Origin: Schleiferiaceae bacterium
GTDB lineage: Bacteria > Bacteroidota > Bacteroidia > Flavobacteriales > Schleiferiaceae
NCBI GenBank assembly: GCA_025210575.1
Contig: JAOARK010000337.1
Coordinates: 1-15,424 of the forward strand
DNA: 15,424 nt
Direction of reading: 5' to 3'
Numbering within the stretch: position 1 is the stretch's first letter; the number at the start of each line of letters is the position of its first letter. Positions 1-7,408 of this stretch are shown piece after piece. A model generated the notes under the pieces. It searched no databases and was not told the DNA's origin. It saw nothing but the letters and a program-made list of their open reading frames with translations. Made by a program: the position numbers and the translations under genes.

Positions 1-2
1 AC

Positions 3-662
3 TTTACTCCTGACTTTTTAGAGTTTTTTAAAGAACTAGCCGCAAACACCCATAAAGAATGGTTTGATGAAAATAGAAAGCGCTATGAAAAAGAAGTGAA
101 AGACCCGTTTAAAAGATTTGTTGGTGATGTAATAGATGAGGTAAAGAAGTATGAACCAGAATTGCTCATCGCACCTAAGGATGCCATTTTTAGAATTAAT
201 CGGGATATACGGTTTGCAAAAGATAAAACACCTTATAAAACCAATGTTTCTGCATTAATTTCACCTAAAGGAAGAAAGAACCACAGCTATGCTGCGCATT
301 ATTTCGAATTAAGTCCAGAACATATCGGAATATATGGTGGAATGTATGGTGGAAGCACTCAGGAAGTAAGCGCCATGCGGACACATTTATCCAATCACAT
401 GGCTGAGTACGAAAAATTGACAAAGGACAAAAACTTTAAGAAGCACTTTCCGGAAGGGGTGCAAGGCGAAGCCCAAAAGCGTGTGCCGAAGGAGTTGAAA
501 GATCAGGCTGAAAAGTATCCAGTGTTATTAAATAAGCAGTTTTATTACCATGCCAGCCTTGAACCAGAGTTGGTTTATTCAGACAAGTTACTGCCCACAA
601 TGATGGAGTATTATAAAGCAAGTCATGACTTGAAAACCTTTTTTAGGCAACCCTATGATTGA
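3..662 (+). CDS. DUF2461 / TIGR02453 family protein (5' partial)
   Basis: The reading frame is open from the first complete codon at position 3, so the true start lies left of the window; a GTG at 96 is internal. The 219 visible residues begin FTPDFLEFFKELAANTHKEW, which is the characteristic N-terminus of DUF2461 (short helix, then a KEWFDENRKRYE motif). The family's central signature follows as RINRDIRFAKDKTPYKTN, near residues 60-80 of the visible part. Family members are soluble cytosolic proteins of about 220-230 residues, so only a few residues should be missing. No biochemical function is established for the family and none is proposed here. The gene ends nine bases before the stop of the convergent minus-strand envelope gene, with no hairpin terminator between them. 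Family assignment is firm; function unknown. Confidence 0.9.
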   Translation, partial: FTPDFLEFFKELAANTHKEWFDENRKRYEKEVKDPFKRFVGDVIDEVKKYEPELLIAPKDAIFRINRDIRFAKDKTPYKTNVSALISPKGRKNHSYAAHYFELSPEHIGIYGGMYGGSTQEVSAMRTHLSNHMAEYEKLTKDKNFKKHFPEGVQGEAQKRVPKELKDQAEKYPVLLNKQFYYHASLEPELVYSDKLLPTMMEYYKASHDLKTFFRQPYD

Positions 663-671
663 TAGCAGTTC

Positions 672-3600
672 CTAGAAATCCGTGCTTAAAGAGAAGTAGA
701 AAATGTTGTCTAGAACGCGTCCGTCTTGAATTCCCCAAGCCCAATCTGCTCGAACAAAATAACCCAGAATTCGCGTTCTTAAACCGAAGCCCATACCCCC
801 TACTATAGGGTTGTTTTGGCGGTCAAGTACAATTGTTAATGATGGATTGTCTCCTCCAATTACTTGGTTGTTAAATGAGTTTTCTTCGCTGAAAGGATGA
901 GGGCCATTCCATGCAGATCCTACGTCTCCAAATCCAATAACCTGGAAGTTAGAAATGAAATCGCTTTTTATTGGGCGATTCATCAGCATTTTGAAAACAG
1001 GGATGCGCAATTCAGAATTGATTACAGCAAAGCTACTCCCGTTGCGGATGTTTTGTCTAAATCCGCGCATGTTGGTGGCTAGCGTTTGGAAAATATAATT
1101 CTGTGTCTCATCAATTGGCATATCCGTATTCGTCTTTGGGCTGATCTGATTGTCTACACCTCCCAAGTAATGCAACAAACGTTCTTTACCGAAAGAAGTT
1201 CCCGTTGCAAAACGGTTGGCCCAGATCATTCCTTTTGCAACAGGGATATAGTTTCTGAAGTCCATTCCTAATGTGTGAAGCCCCGTATTACTCAGTGTTA
1301 CATTTTCGTAGAACTCTGTAAACAGTTTTACACGAGTTCCGTTATAGAGATTTAATCCTTTTTTTCGAGTGTTGTCATAAACGTATGCGGCCTTTAAAAT
1401 GATGTGTTGCTCAATTGCATCAGGAACAGGAAGTGAGAACGGTCCGTCAGATAAGAAGATTCTACGCATGTGTCTGAACCCACCCGTAACTGATACTCGG
1501 GCTACATCCGTAAATGGGTAGCTCAATGTGTAATGCCCTTCATAGGTCAAGAAGCGCAAAAGGAAGAAGTTGTCGAATGTGTTTAACTGGCTTCTTCTGT
1601 AAAAAGCAAACATTTGATCTAATCTCTTCTTGGTGTTAACCGCGCCCAACATGATCTCAGAGTTAGGGCTTAATGATAGACCCGGTACAGGTTGAAAGTC
1701 AGTACGCAGCCCAAGCACAATACGATAATCATTCAGCAGGTCAATGGTTCCAACTTTGAAATTTACATTGAAACCAGGATTGAAAAGGTTGTTATCTAGG
1801 TTCCCGGTGAAAGGTTGGTATTGCGGATTGTCGAACAAGAAATCAACTTGAACTGTAAAGTTGTCTTTATAGAATGAAGTGTTATACAGTCTGCTTCCAG
1901 GAATTTCGAATTCTTTTGCTTTTTGGGCAACTGGTGGTTTCTTTGAATTTCCGGGGATATAGACTTTAGGGCGCTTACGTTTTTGTGTTTTCCCGCGATC
2001 GTATTTGCTCAGTAATCGCTCGTCAAATTCATAGTCTTCAATGTCTATATCTTGAGTATTGAGCTGTTTAGCGAGATTACTATCAGACTCTGCGACTATC
2101 CGTTTAAGCTCATTTCGGGCTTCTATTTTTTCTTCAGTTGTACTTTCTGTTAGCGCTTCTCTTAAGAAGTTGGCATCAATTAATTCATCGAAATAAACTC
2201 TATAGCGTTTGTTTAAATAAATAAGTCTAGCTACCGTTTCGGTTTCACTACTAAAATCTTGCTCCTGAATGTTTCTCGTGCTCTCGGTAACTCTAAAATT
2301 TTGAAGCGTATATTCATAATGGGTTGAGGTGTCTACGTATGCAATAAAACTGTCTATTCCCAGAATATATTGATCCTGAACTCCATTATTGTCTAAGAGA
2401 TAAGAAATGTTGTAGTGTTGGTATTCTTGGGGTCTTGTTTCATTCAGATCCGGTGTGTTGGTCACCCTCCAAAGCAACTCATTGTATTTGTCTTTTCTGT
2501 TGTAAACAAAAAGGTCGTTGTTTTCTAGGAAAACGTTGGCCTTCATTTTGGGAATTATAGTGTCATGTTCTCTATTGGATGCAAAAACAATCTGTTTACC
2601 ATTGTTCACGAAAATGGGGAACTCATCTCTGTAATCGTCATTGGTAATTTGCTCGGGAACTTTGGAGTACAAATCATATATAAAAATGTCTGATTGGCCA
2701 TTCTTTATGGCTGACATAACAAATTCTTTTCCATCAGGGGAATAGGAGAATTCAGTAACCTTATCAAACCCGAAGAACTTTCGCTTATCTATTTTATTTT
2801 TTTCAATATCAATGAAATACAGCCAAATGAATCCTTTGTTTTCAAGTATCATCGCCAGTATTCTATTATTAGGGTGCCAAGCTAAGAGGGGGTGACTGTA
2901 ATCCGCATTTTGAGCAATTTTGAATCCACCTTTTAGTAACTTCTTTCTCTTTTTCTTGCGCACATCGTAGGTGTAAACTTTGTATTCGCCTAAGTAGTTG
3001 TCAACATAGGCTATATACCTTCCGTTTGGACTGAGATGGATGTTGTAGATCTCATGGTCTTTTTTTCCTTTTATAACTTCATTTCCATAGATGTACTCCG
3101 TATTCAATGAAGCGGTGAACTTCTTCTCATAATACTCCCTCCACATGAGAGAAGCGCTTTCCAGATTTACCCCCAGGACATATTCAAAAGCCTGTTCTAT
3201 ACTACGGTTAACAATGGTCATATAGATGAGGTTCTTAACGACACCTTCCCCATAAGTGTTGGCAATAAAGTTCCACCAAGAATGCCCTGCATATTTAGCG
3301 TCATCTCCTGTGAGAGAATTGAACCTTTTGTATAATCCAGATGTAAATCCATCACGAACACGTTGATCTACATCAGGAGACCAGGGCTCGGCTATGTAAG
3401 AGATCAGCCCCTCTGTATACCATTCTGGTAAATTGAGCAAAGTTGAATTTTTAAGACTGTTGGTAAAGCCCCCATAAACCATATGGCTGAGCAGCAATTG
3501 AAGAAGCCCTGCCCTTATTTGATGTTCTAGATGGTTGTAGTCTCCATTGAAATAGACAAACATTCTTGTGCCTGCCGATCGTGCAACACCACCGGTATTG

Positions 3601-3917
3601 TAAGACTCTTCATCAGAAGCATTTACATTGCTTTGTTTGAGATCAGTTAAAGAAGTAAAAACTAATACTTGAAAACGAGCATTTAATCGCTCATCCATGT
3701 AAGATTCTAAAACGCTTAGGTTTTTATCCACCATTTCCGCCACTTTGTTGGCGATAGGCCTGCTCGTTTTATAGTGATAGACATCGTATCGCTCAAAGCG
3801 ATAGAAGCTCCAAATAAATTCGTTGTATTGAACTCTGTTCTTTCCGTAAACCTGGTGCGTACCATAATAAAATTGGGCAGATGCCTGATTTACAAGCATT
3901 AAAAAAGCCAGACCCAA
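672..3917 (-). CDS. TolB-like propeller / outer-membrane beta-barrel protein with degenerate peptidase-like N-domain
   Basis: This 1081-residue secreted protein has a signal peptide (hydrophobic core, cleavage near ASA|QF at residue 14). Residues about 20-270 resemble MA-clan metallopeptidases: LPEWYTEG (163-170) matches the third-ligand region, but the expected HExxH is replaced by HLEHQ (129-133), so catalysis is doubtful. Residues about 288-455 hold at least four PD40/WD-like blades (LSPNGRYIAYV, YSPDGKEFVMS, VNNGKQIVFASNR) like the TolB propeller. A charged linker (about 565-690) precedes a C-terminal strand-rich region ending in FYFSLSTDF, a terminal Phe typical of BamA-inserted barrels. 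Inference: an outer-membrane protein with a large periplasmic part; ligand unknown. The given start is TTG. An in-frame extension to CTG 3950 or ATT 3953 would add KQKYAPYK, a proper basic n-region, and is probably closer to the truth. There is no in-frame ATG downstream of the upstream stop. Confidence 0.82.
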   Translation of the reverse strand: MGLAFLMLVNQASAQFYYGTHQVYGKNRVQYNEFIWSFYRFERYDVYHYKTSRPIANKVAEMVDKNLSVLESYMDERLNARFQVLVFTSLTDLKQSNVNASDEESYNTGGVARSAGTRMFVYFNGDYNHLEHQIRAGLLQLLLSHMVYGGFTNSLKNSTLLNLPEWYTEGLISYIAEPWSPDVDQRVRDGFTSGLYKRFNSLTGDDAKYAGHSWWNFIANTYGEGVVKNLIYMTIVNRSIEQAFEYVLGVNLESASLMWREYYEKKFTASLNTEYIYGNEVIKGKKDHEIYNIHLSPNGRYIAYVDNYLGEYKVYTYDVRKKKRKKLLKGGFKIAQNADYSHPLLAWHPNNRILAMILENKGFIWLYFIDIEKNKIDKRKFFGFDKVTEFSYSPDGKEFVMSAIKNGQSDIFIYDLYSKVPEQITNDDYRDEFPIFVNNGKQIVFASNREHDTIIPKMKANVFLENNDLFVYNRKDKYNELLWRVTNTPDLNETRPQEYQHYNISYLLDNNGVQDQYILGIDSFIAYVDTSTHYEYTLQNFRVTESTRNIQEQDFSSETETVARLIYLNKRYRVYFDELIDANFLREALTESTTEEKIEARNELKRIVAESDSNLAKQLNTQDIDIEDYEFDERLLSKYDRGKTQKRKRPKVYIPGNSKKPPVAQKAKEFEIPGSRLYNTSFYKDNFTVQVDFLFDNPQYQPFTGNLDNNLFNPGFNVNFKVGTIDLLNDYRIVLGLRTDFQPVPGLSLSPNSEIMLGAVNTKKRLDQMFAFYRRSQLNTFDNFFLLRFLTYEGHYTLSYPFTDVARVSVTGGFRHMRRIFLSDGPFSLPVPDAIEQHIILKAAYVYDNTRKKGLNLYNGTRVKLFTEFYENVTLSNTGLHTLGMDFRNYIPVAKGMIWANRFATGTSFGKERLLHYLGGVDNQISPKTNTDMPIDETQNYIFQTLATNMRGFRQNIRNGSSFAVINSELRIPVFKMLMNRPIKSDFISNFQVIGFGDVGSAWNGPHPFSEENSFNNQVIGGDNPSLTIVLDRQNNPIVGGMGFGLRTRILGYFVRADWAWGIQDGRVLDNIFYFSLSTDF

Positions 3918-3990
3918 AAGAATTTTATATGGAGCGTACTTCTGTTTCAGAATGATTGTTTTTAGCGTTTTAGTAAATGTACTAATTGTG

Positions 3991-3998
3991 CAAGTATA
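3991..3998 (-). promoter_or_regulatory. -7 promoter box of the propeller/barrel gene
   Basis: On the minus strand the octamer reads TATACTTG, one mismatch from the Bacteroidota -7 consensus TAnnTTTG. A weak TTTCG lies at the expected -33 distance. Transcription would begin near 3985, leaving roughly 30-35 bases before the alternative CTG/ATT starts at 3950/3953, or about 70 before TTG 3917. It sits back to back with the plus-strand lipoprotein promoter. Confidence 0.45.
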
Positions 3999-4049
3999 TA
4001 ACGATTCTAACCACGAAATGGTTTAATGTTCATGGCATTAAAAGAATTT

Positions 4050-4057
4050 TATATTTG
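4050..4057 (+). promoter_or_regulatory. -7 promoter box of the lipoprotein gene
   Basis: The octamer TATATTTG matches TAnnTTTG exactly and is followed by CCGG. It ends 28 bases before the ATG at 4086, the same distance seen for the atpB box. No good TTTG is found at -33. Its position argues that the in-frame ATG at 4026/4032 cannot be the lipoprotein start, because it would lie upstream of the transcript. Confidence 0.6.
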
Positions 4058-4085
4058 CCGGCTTTTAAATAAACTATACATACGG

Positions 4086-4544
4086 ATGAAGAAGACGATA
4101 CTTGCACTTTTGGCTGTGGCCACTTTAGGTGTAGCGTGTAAAAAAGAAGAAACTGGTGGCGGTGGAACTACTCCTCCTTTAACTCCTAGTGAGAAAATTG
4201 TTGGAGACTGGAAAGGTGCTAACCAAGTTCAAGATTGGAACTGGTATAACACTCCAGGTGGTGTTTTTGATACTACTTACCAAATTACTGCTGATATCTC
4301 TTGGATGAACTTTACATTCAACACAGATGGAACAGGTTCTTCTGATAGCTTAGGATTTGATCCTTTTACTTTCAACTGGATGATCCACGGTCAAGATCTT
4401 TTGGTTTTAGACGGAACAGATACTTTGATGGTAACTAAATTAGACGAAACTGATCTTCATATGGGAAGAACGCTTACTGATGATGTTTCAATTGCTCCAG
4501 GTGTAATTGAAGTTGATTTAAGCTGGCAGTTTACTAAGAACTAA
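4086..4544 (+). CDS. lipocalin-like lipoprotein
   Basis: This 152-residue protein begins MKKTILALLAVATLGVAC, a classic lipoprotein signal with a lipobox (LGVAC) and lipidated Cys18, followed by a Lys/Glu stretch and a Gly/Thr/Pro linker. The body has the pattern of small Bacteroidota lipocalin-like domains: an early GDWKG tryptophan motif, alternating strands, a FNTDGTG turn, a W-x-x-x-G-x-D-L-L-V-L strand pair and a final WQFTKN strand. Such proteins are thought to be membrane-anchored small barrels; the ligand is unknown. The start at 4086 is chosen over 4026 because a full signal peptide begins there and a promoter box lies at 4050-4057. The gene stands alone, divergent from the propeller/barrel gene, and ends 18 bases before a strong terminator. 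Confidence 0.8.
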   Translation: MKKTILALLAVATLGVACKKEETGGGGTTPPLTPSEKIVGDWKGANQVQDWNWYNTPGGVFDTTYQITADISWMNFTFNTDGTGSSDSLGFDPFTFNWMIHGQDLLVLDGTDTLMVTKLDETDLHMGRTLTDDVSIAPGVIEVDLSWQFTKN

Positions 4545-4562
4545 TTCTAGTATTTAGAACAT

Positions 4563-4590
4563 AAAAGGCGACCAAATGGTCGCCTTTTTT
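4563..4590. terminator. bidirectional intrinsic terminator
   Basis: The arms AAAAGGCGACC and GGTCGCCTTTT form a perfect stem around a four-base loop, with a T-run (TTTTTT) on the plus strand and a mirrored A-run that gives TTTT on the minus strand. It lies between the convergent lipoprotein (stop 4544) and kmo (stop 4593), so it can end both transcripts. Confidence 0.93.
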
Positions 4591-4592
4591 AT

Positions 4593-5930
4593 TTAGATCT
4601 TATTCAGGACAAACTCCGCGATCTTAGGATCGTCCCATTTGTTTTCTATGTCAGGCATAGCCAATACCTCTGCCATGATCTCATCTTGTTTATGTGCCGT
4701 TGCCAAAGCATCCGCATACTGAATATTCGTAAACTTCACCTGGCTATACAATGGCATCCATTGCTCTGGATGGTCTTTGTAGATCTTACCTTCAATTTTC
4801 TTTCTCAAGATAAAATTAGGGTCTGCTACCAAGTCGCGCATCTCAATAAAGTTGCGTAAGCTCAGATCGGCAATGGCATTACCATTTGGCTGACGTTGCT
4901 TTGAATACTTGTCTAGAACGTTGCCCATGTCTTGGTCGCCAAACTCATCTAATAAGTTGTCAAATACAAATATGTCTTCAAAGCCGCAGTTCATACCTTC
5001 TCCATAGAAAGGAACAATAGCATGTGCTGCATCGCCCACGAGCATGACTTTATTCTTGTATTTCCAAGGGTCGCAACGAACAATTACCAAAGCACTGGCA
5101 GGGTTGTTCAAATACTGCTCTTTATAATCTGGAATTAAAGGAATAGCATCTGGATAGAATTTCTTGAAATAAGCTTCTACTTGCTCTTCCGTTTGAACCG
5201 TTTCAAAAGAGTTTTCGCCTTCCCAAGGACCGAAAATGGTTCCCGTAAAACCATTATCCAAATTGGCCAATCCCATCAACATGAATTCTTTTCTAGGCCA
5301 AATGTGCAGCGCTTTTAAATCCAACTGTGGACTACCATCCGCTGCAGCGGGAATGTGGATCTCTTTATACCCTGCAGATATATATTCTTGAGAATAGTTG
5401 AAACGTGGTTGCTTTACCATTTCAGCTCTGACGGCTGAGAATGCGCCATCCGCACCAATAACTAAATCTGAAGTAACAGTTGTGGCCTCACCAGTTTTGT
5501 AGTTTCTAAAAACACAAGTGGCGTTCTCCAAGTCTACGCTTTCACATTTTTCATCGAAGAAGAATTCTACATTGTCAAATTCCTCGGCTTTGCTCATCAA
5601 AGCTGCATTCAAACCTCCTCTGCTCACAGAGTGGATAGCTTTACCGTGGATAGAATATGGGTAGAAATTCTGGTTTCCTTCAGTGTCATGGGTCATTCTT
5701 CCATAAGCAGGAACCGTGATCTTCTCCATTTCTTCTTTTAAGCCAACTTTCTCTAAAGCGGTAAACCCACGGTGAGAGATCACCAAGTTGATTGACTTTC
5801 CAGCAGAAATATCGGTTTTACGCAGATCTGGTCTACGCTCGTATACCTTGATGTTGTAGCCTCTTCGGGCGAGGTAGAATGCTGCTAAGCTTCCTACTAA
5901 TCCACCACCTACGATTGTTATATTCTTCAT
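4593..5930 (-). CDS. kmo: kynurenine 3-monooxygenase
   Basis: This 445-residue FAD-dependent hydroxylase converts L-kynurenine to 3-hydroxykynurenine with NADPH and O2. The N-terminal Rossmann motif is IVGGGLVGS (residues 6-14), with the ribose-binding YERRPDLR near 30-37. The FAD pyrophosphate motif GADGAFS is at 159-165 and GDAAHAIVPFYGEGMN at 299-314. The latter, particularly PFYGEGMNCGFED, is diagnostic for KMO within the aromatic hydroxylase superfamily. SRGGLN (103-108) is also a KMO-conserved segment. Length is normal for a bacterial KMO. The gene lies 131 bases downstream of kynU in the same direction. Both enzymes serve tryptophan degradation and de novo NAD synthesis via 3-hydroxyanthranilate. 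The other pathway genes are not in the window. The start is a clear ATG giving MKNITIVGGG. Confidence 0.96.
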   Translation of the reverse strand: MKNITIVGGGLVGSLAAFYLARRGYNIKVYERRPDLRKTDISAGKSINLVISHRGFTALEKVGLKEEMEKITVPAYGRMTHDTEGNQNFYPYSIHGKAIHSVSRGGLNAALMSKAEEFDNVEFFFDEKCESVDLENATCVFRNYKTGEATTVTSDLVIGADGAFSAVRAEMVKQPRFNYSQEYISAGYKEIHIPAAADGSPQLDLKALHIWPRKEFMLMGLANLDNGFTGTIFGPWEGENSFETVQTEEQVEAYFKKFYPDAIPLIPDYKEQYLNNPASALVIVRCDPWKYKNKVMLVGDAAHAIVPFYGEGMNCGFEDIFVFDNLLDEFGDQDMGNVLDKYSKQRQPNGNAIADLSLRNFIEMRDLVADPNFILRKKIEGKIYKDHPEQWMPLYSQVKFTNIQYADALATAHKQDEIMAEVLAMPDIENKWDDPKIAEFVLNKI

Positions 5931-5938
5931 TCAGTTTT

Positions 5939-6039
5939 ATTTAAGATTTAAAATCTGAGATTTAAAAATGAATCTTAGATCTTAAATATTGAATTTCAAT
6001 AATCACCTTAGACATAAATTCAGGAAAGCCTTTCTCCTG
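5939..6039. repeat. AT-rich palindromic intergenic repeat block
   Basis: The gap between kynU and kmo is densely structured. ATTTAAGAT (5939-5947) pairs with ATCTTAAAT (5979-5987). AGATTTAAAATCT (5944-5956) and ATTGAATTTCAAT (5988-6000) are perfect palindromes around one central base. AGATTTAAAA occurs twice (5944 and 5958). CAGGAAAG and TTTCTCCTG (6021-6039) form an imperfect hairpin. The remaining bases to 6061 read like the short AATCT/CTCAC motifs that recur between genes in Bacteroidota genomes. Role unknown: it could be a dispersed repeat, an mRNA-stability structure or the kmo 5' region. No matching -33/-7 promoter is visible. Confidence 0.55.
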
Positions 6040-6061
6040 TCTCACATCTCAATACTCATGT

Positions 6062-7333
6062 CTACTTTGTTGCACGCAACAGAATTTCGCCAAACCTGTA
6101 GATATCCTCAAAGTTGCAATATAGAGGGACTGGGGCCATTCTAATTACATTAGGTTCGCGCCAATCTACAATTACCCCTTCTTCCATTAAGGTATCAAAG
6201 AGTGCTTTCCCTTGCCCATGCATCAATACAGAAACTTGAGCTCCTCTTTCATCCCACGAAAGTGGCGTAATAATTTCGAAGTCGCACTGATTTTTCTCAG
6301 CTACGTGGTTCAATACAAACTCTAGGTAACCTGAAAGTTTGATCGATTTTTCTCTTAGTTCTTCAATGCTGGTTTGATCGAAAATGTCCAGAGATGCACG
6401 CTGAGGAGCCATACTGAAAACTGGAGCGTTACTCAGCTGCCATGCTTCTGCCGTTTTCATCGGCACAAACCTGTTGGGCATTTCAAAACGCGTCTCTTTT
6501 TCATGTCCCCACCATCCTTCAAAACGGGGAAGATCTGGATTGCCCAAATGCTTTTCATGTACAAACACACCTGCTATTGCACCAGGTCCTGAATTCAAAT
6601 ATTTATAAGTACACCAAGCGGCAAAGTCAACGTTCCAGTCGTGAAGATTTAATGGAATATTTCCAAATGCGTGTGCTAAGTCCCATCCCACAATGGCGCC
6701 CGCGGCATGCCCTGCTTTGGTCAATTCTTCCATCTTCATTACTTGACCCGTGTAGAAATTCACCCCACCGATCATCACCAAAGCCAATTCGTCTTTGTTG
6801 TCTTCAATGGCTTTTAAAACGTCTTCATGACGAATGGTATGTTCTCCTTCTCTCGGCTCTAAAGCGATCACCGCTTCTTCTTCAGTATATCCGTGAAAAC
6901 GAACCTGACTAGCCAAAGCGTAACGATCTGAAGGGAAAGCTTTTGCTTCGCAAAGGATCTTATATCTCTTTTCTGTTGGGCGGTAAAACGAAACCATCAA
7001 CAAGTGCAAGTTGTTGGTTAACGTACCCATGGCCACCACTTCTTCTTTTTTGGCACCCGCTATTTTTGAAAGACTTTCTGTAAAGAATTCATGGTAAGGC
7101 ATCCAAGGACGTTTCGCATGAAAATGACCTTCAACCCCGTGGTTCTTCCAGTCTTCTAACTCTTCATTTAAATATTGTTGGGTGTTCTTAGGTTGCAGAC
7201 CTAAAGAGTTTCCTGTAAAGTAAACTGCTGGTTTACCATTGATCACAGGAAAATGAAATTCGTCTCTAAATCGCTTAAGCGGATCTATCTGATCTTGAGC
7301 TCTCGCAAACTCTACATTGAATTCGTATTGCAT
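6062..7333 (-). CDS. kynU: kynureninase
   Basis: This 423-residue PLP enzyme of the aspartate aminotransferase fold cleaves (3-hydroxy)kynurenine to (3-hydroxy)anthranilate and alanine. The kynureninase-specific N-terminus YFTGNSLGLQPK is at residues 38-49 and HFHAKRPWMPYH at 70-81. TLTNN (104-108) is the phosphate-binding loop, FPSDRYA lies at 133-139, and WDLAHAFGN (217-225) carries the Asp that contacts the pyridine nitrogen. TYKYLN (242-247) contains Lys244, the expected Schiff-base lysine. GWWGHE follows in the substrate region. All key residues are present and the length is normal. ATG at 7333 is the first start after a well-placed promoter. It is followed by kmo, which hydroxylates the substrate this enzyme then cleaves. 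Confidence 0.96.
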   Translation of the reverse strand: MQYEFNVEFARAQDQIDPLKRFRDEFHFPVINGKPAVYFTGNSLGLQPKNTQQYLNEELEDWKNHGVEGHFHAKRPWMPYHEFFTESLSKIAGAKKEEVVAMGTLTNNLHLLMVSFYRPTEKRYKILCEAKAFPSDRYALASQVRFHGYTEEEAVIALEPREGEHTIRHEDVLKAIEDNKDELALVMIGGVNFYTGQVMKMEELTKAGHAAGAIVGWDLAHAFGNIPLNLHDWNVDFAAWCTYKYLNSGPGAIAGVFVHEKHLGNPDLPRFEGWWGHEKETRFEMPNRFVPMKTAEAWQLSNAPVFSMAPQRASLDIFDQTSIEELREKSIKLSGYLEFVLNHVAEKNQCDFEIITPLSWDERGAQVSVLMHGQGKALFDTLMEEGVIVDWREPNVIRMAPVPLYCNFEDIYRFGEILLRATK

Positions 7334-7336
7334 ATG

Positions 7337-7350
7337 GCGAAAAATTTCGC
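7337..7350. promoter_or_regulatory. candidate operator: perfect inverted repeat at the kynU start region
   Basis: GCGAAA and TTTCGC form a perfect six-base inverted repeat separated by two bases. It starts two bases after the -7 box and ends four bases before the kynU ATG, so it covers the expected transcription start. The placement suits a repressor site or a 5' mRNA hairpin. No regulator is identified. Confidence 0.4.
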
Positions 7351-7351
7351 G

Positions 7352-7382
7352 CTAAAATAAGTCGAATGATGAGTAGCCCAAA
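7352..7382 (-). promoter_or_regulatory. kynU promoter (-33 TTTG, -7 TATTTTAG)
   Basis: On the minus strand TTTG (7382-7379) is followed after exactly 19 bases by TATTTTAG (7359-7352), one mismatch from TAnnTTTG. This is the spacing described for Bacteroidota sigma-A promoters. It predicts a start near 7347 and an unusually short leader of about 14 bases, and it implies that kynU(-kmo) can be transcribed independently of the UbiA-family gene upstream. Confidence 0.55.
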
Positions 7383-7408
7383 GGAATGAGGCGAGTAAAG
7401 GGTAATTC

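Noticed and set aside
663..671. Terminator between the convergent DUF2461 and propeller/barrel genes
   Set aside because: The nine-base gap and its flanks show no hairpin with a T-run.
4026..4085. Upstream ATG that would lengthen the lipoprotein by 20 residues
   Set aside because: It would place a non-signal segment before a perfect lipoprotein signal and would start upstream of the -7 box at 4050-4057.
6442..6912. 156-residue plus-strand open frame opposite kynU
   Set aside because: It is antisense to a conserved kynU, has no family resemblance, and its composition fits a complement-strand shadow. The smaller antisense frames at 436-621, 897-1271, 11083-11436 and 13660-13938 were rejected for the same reason.
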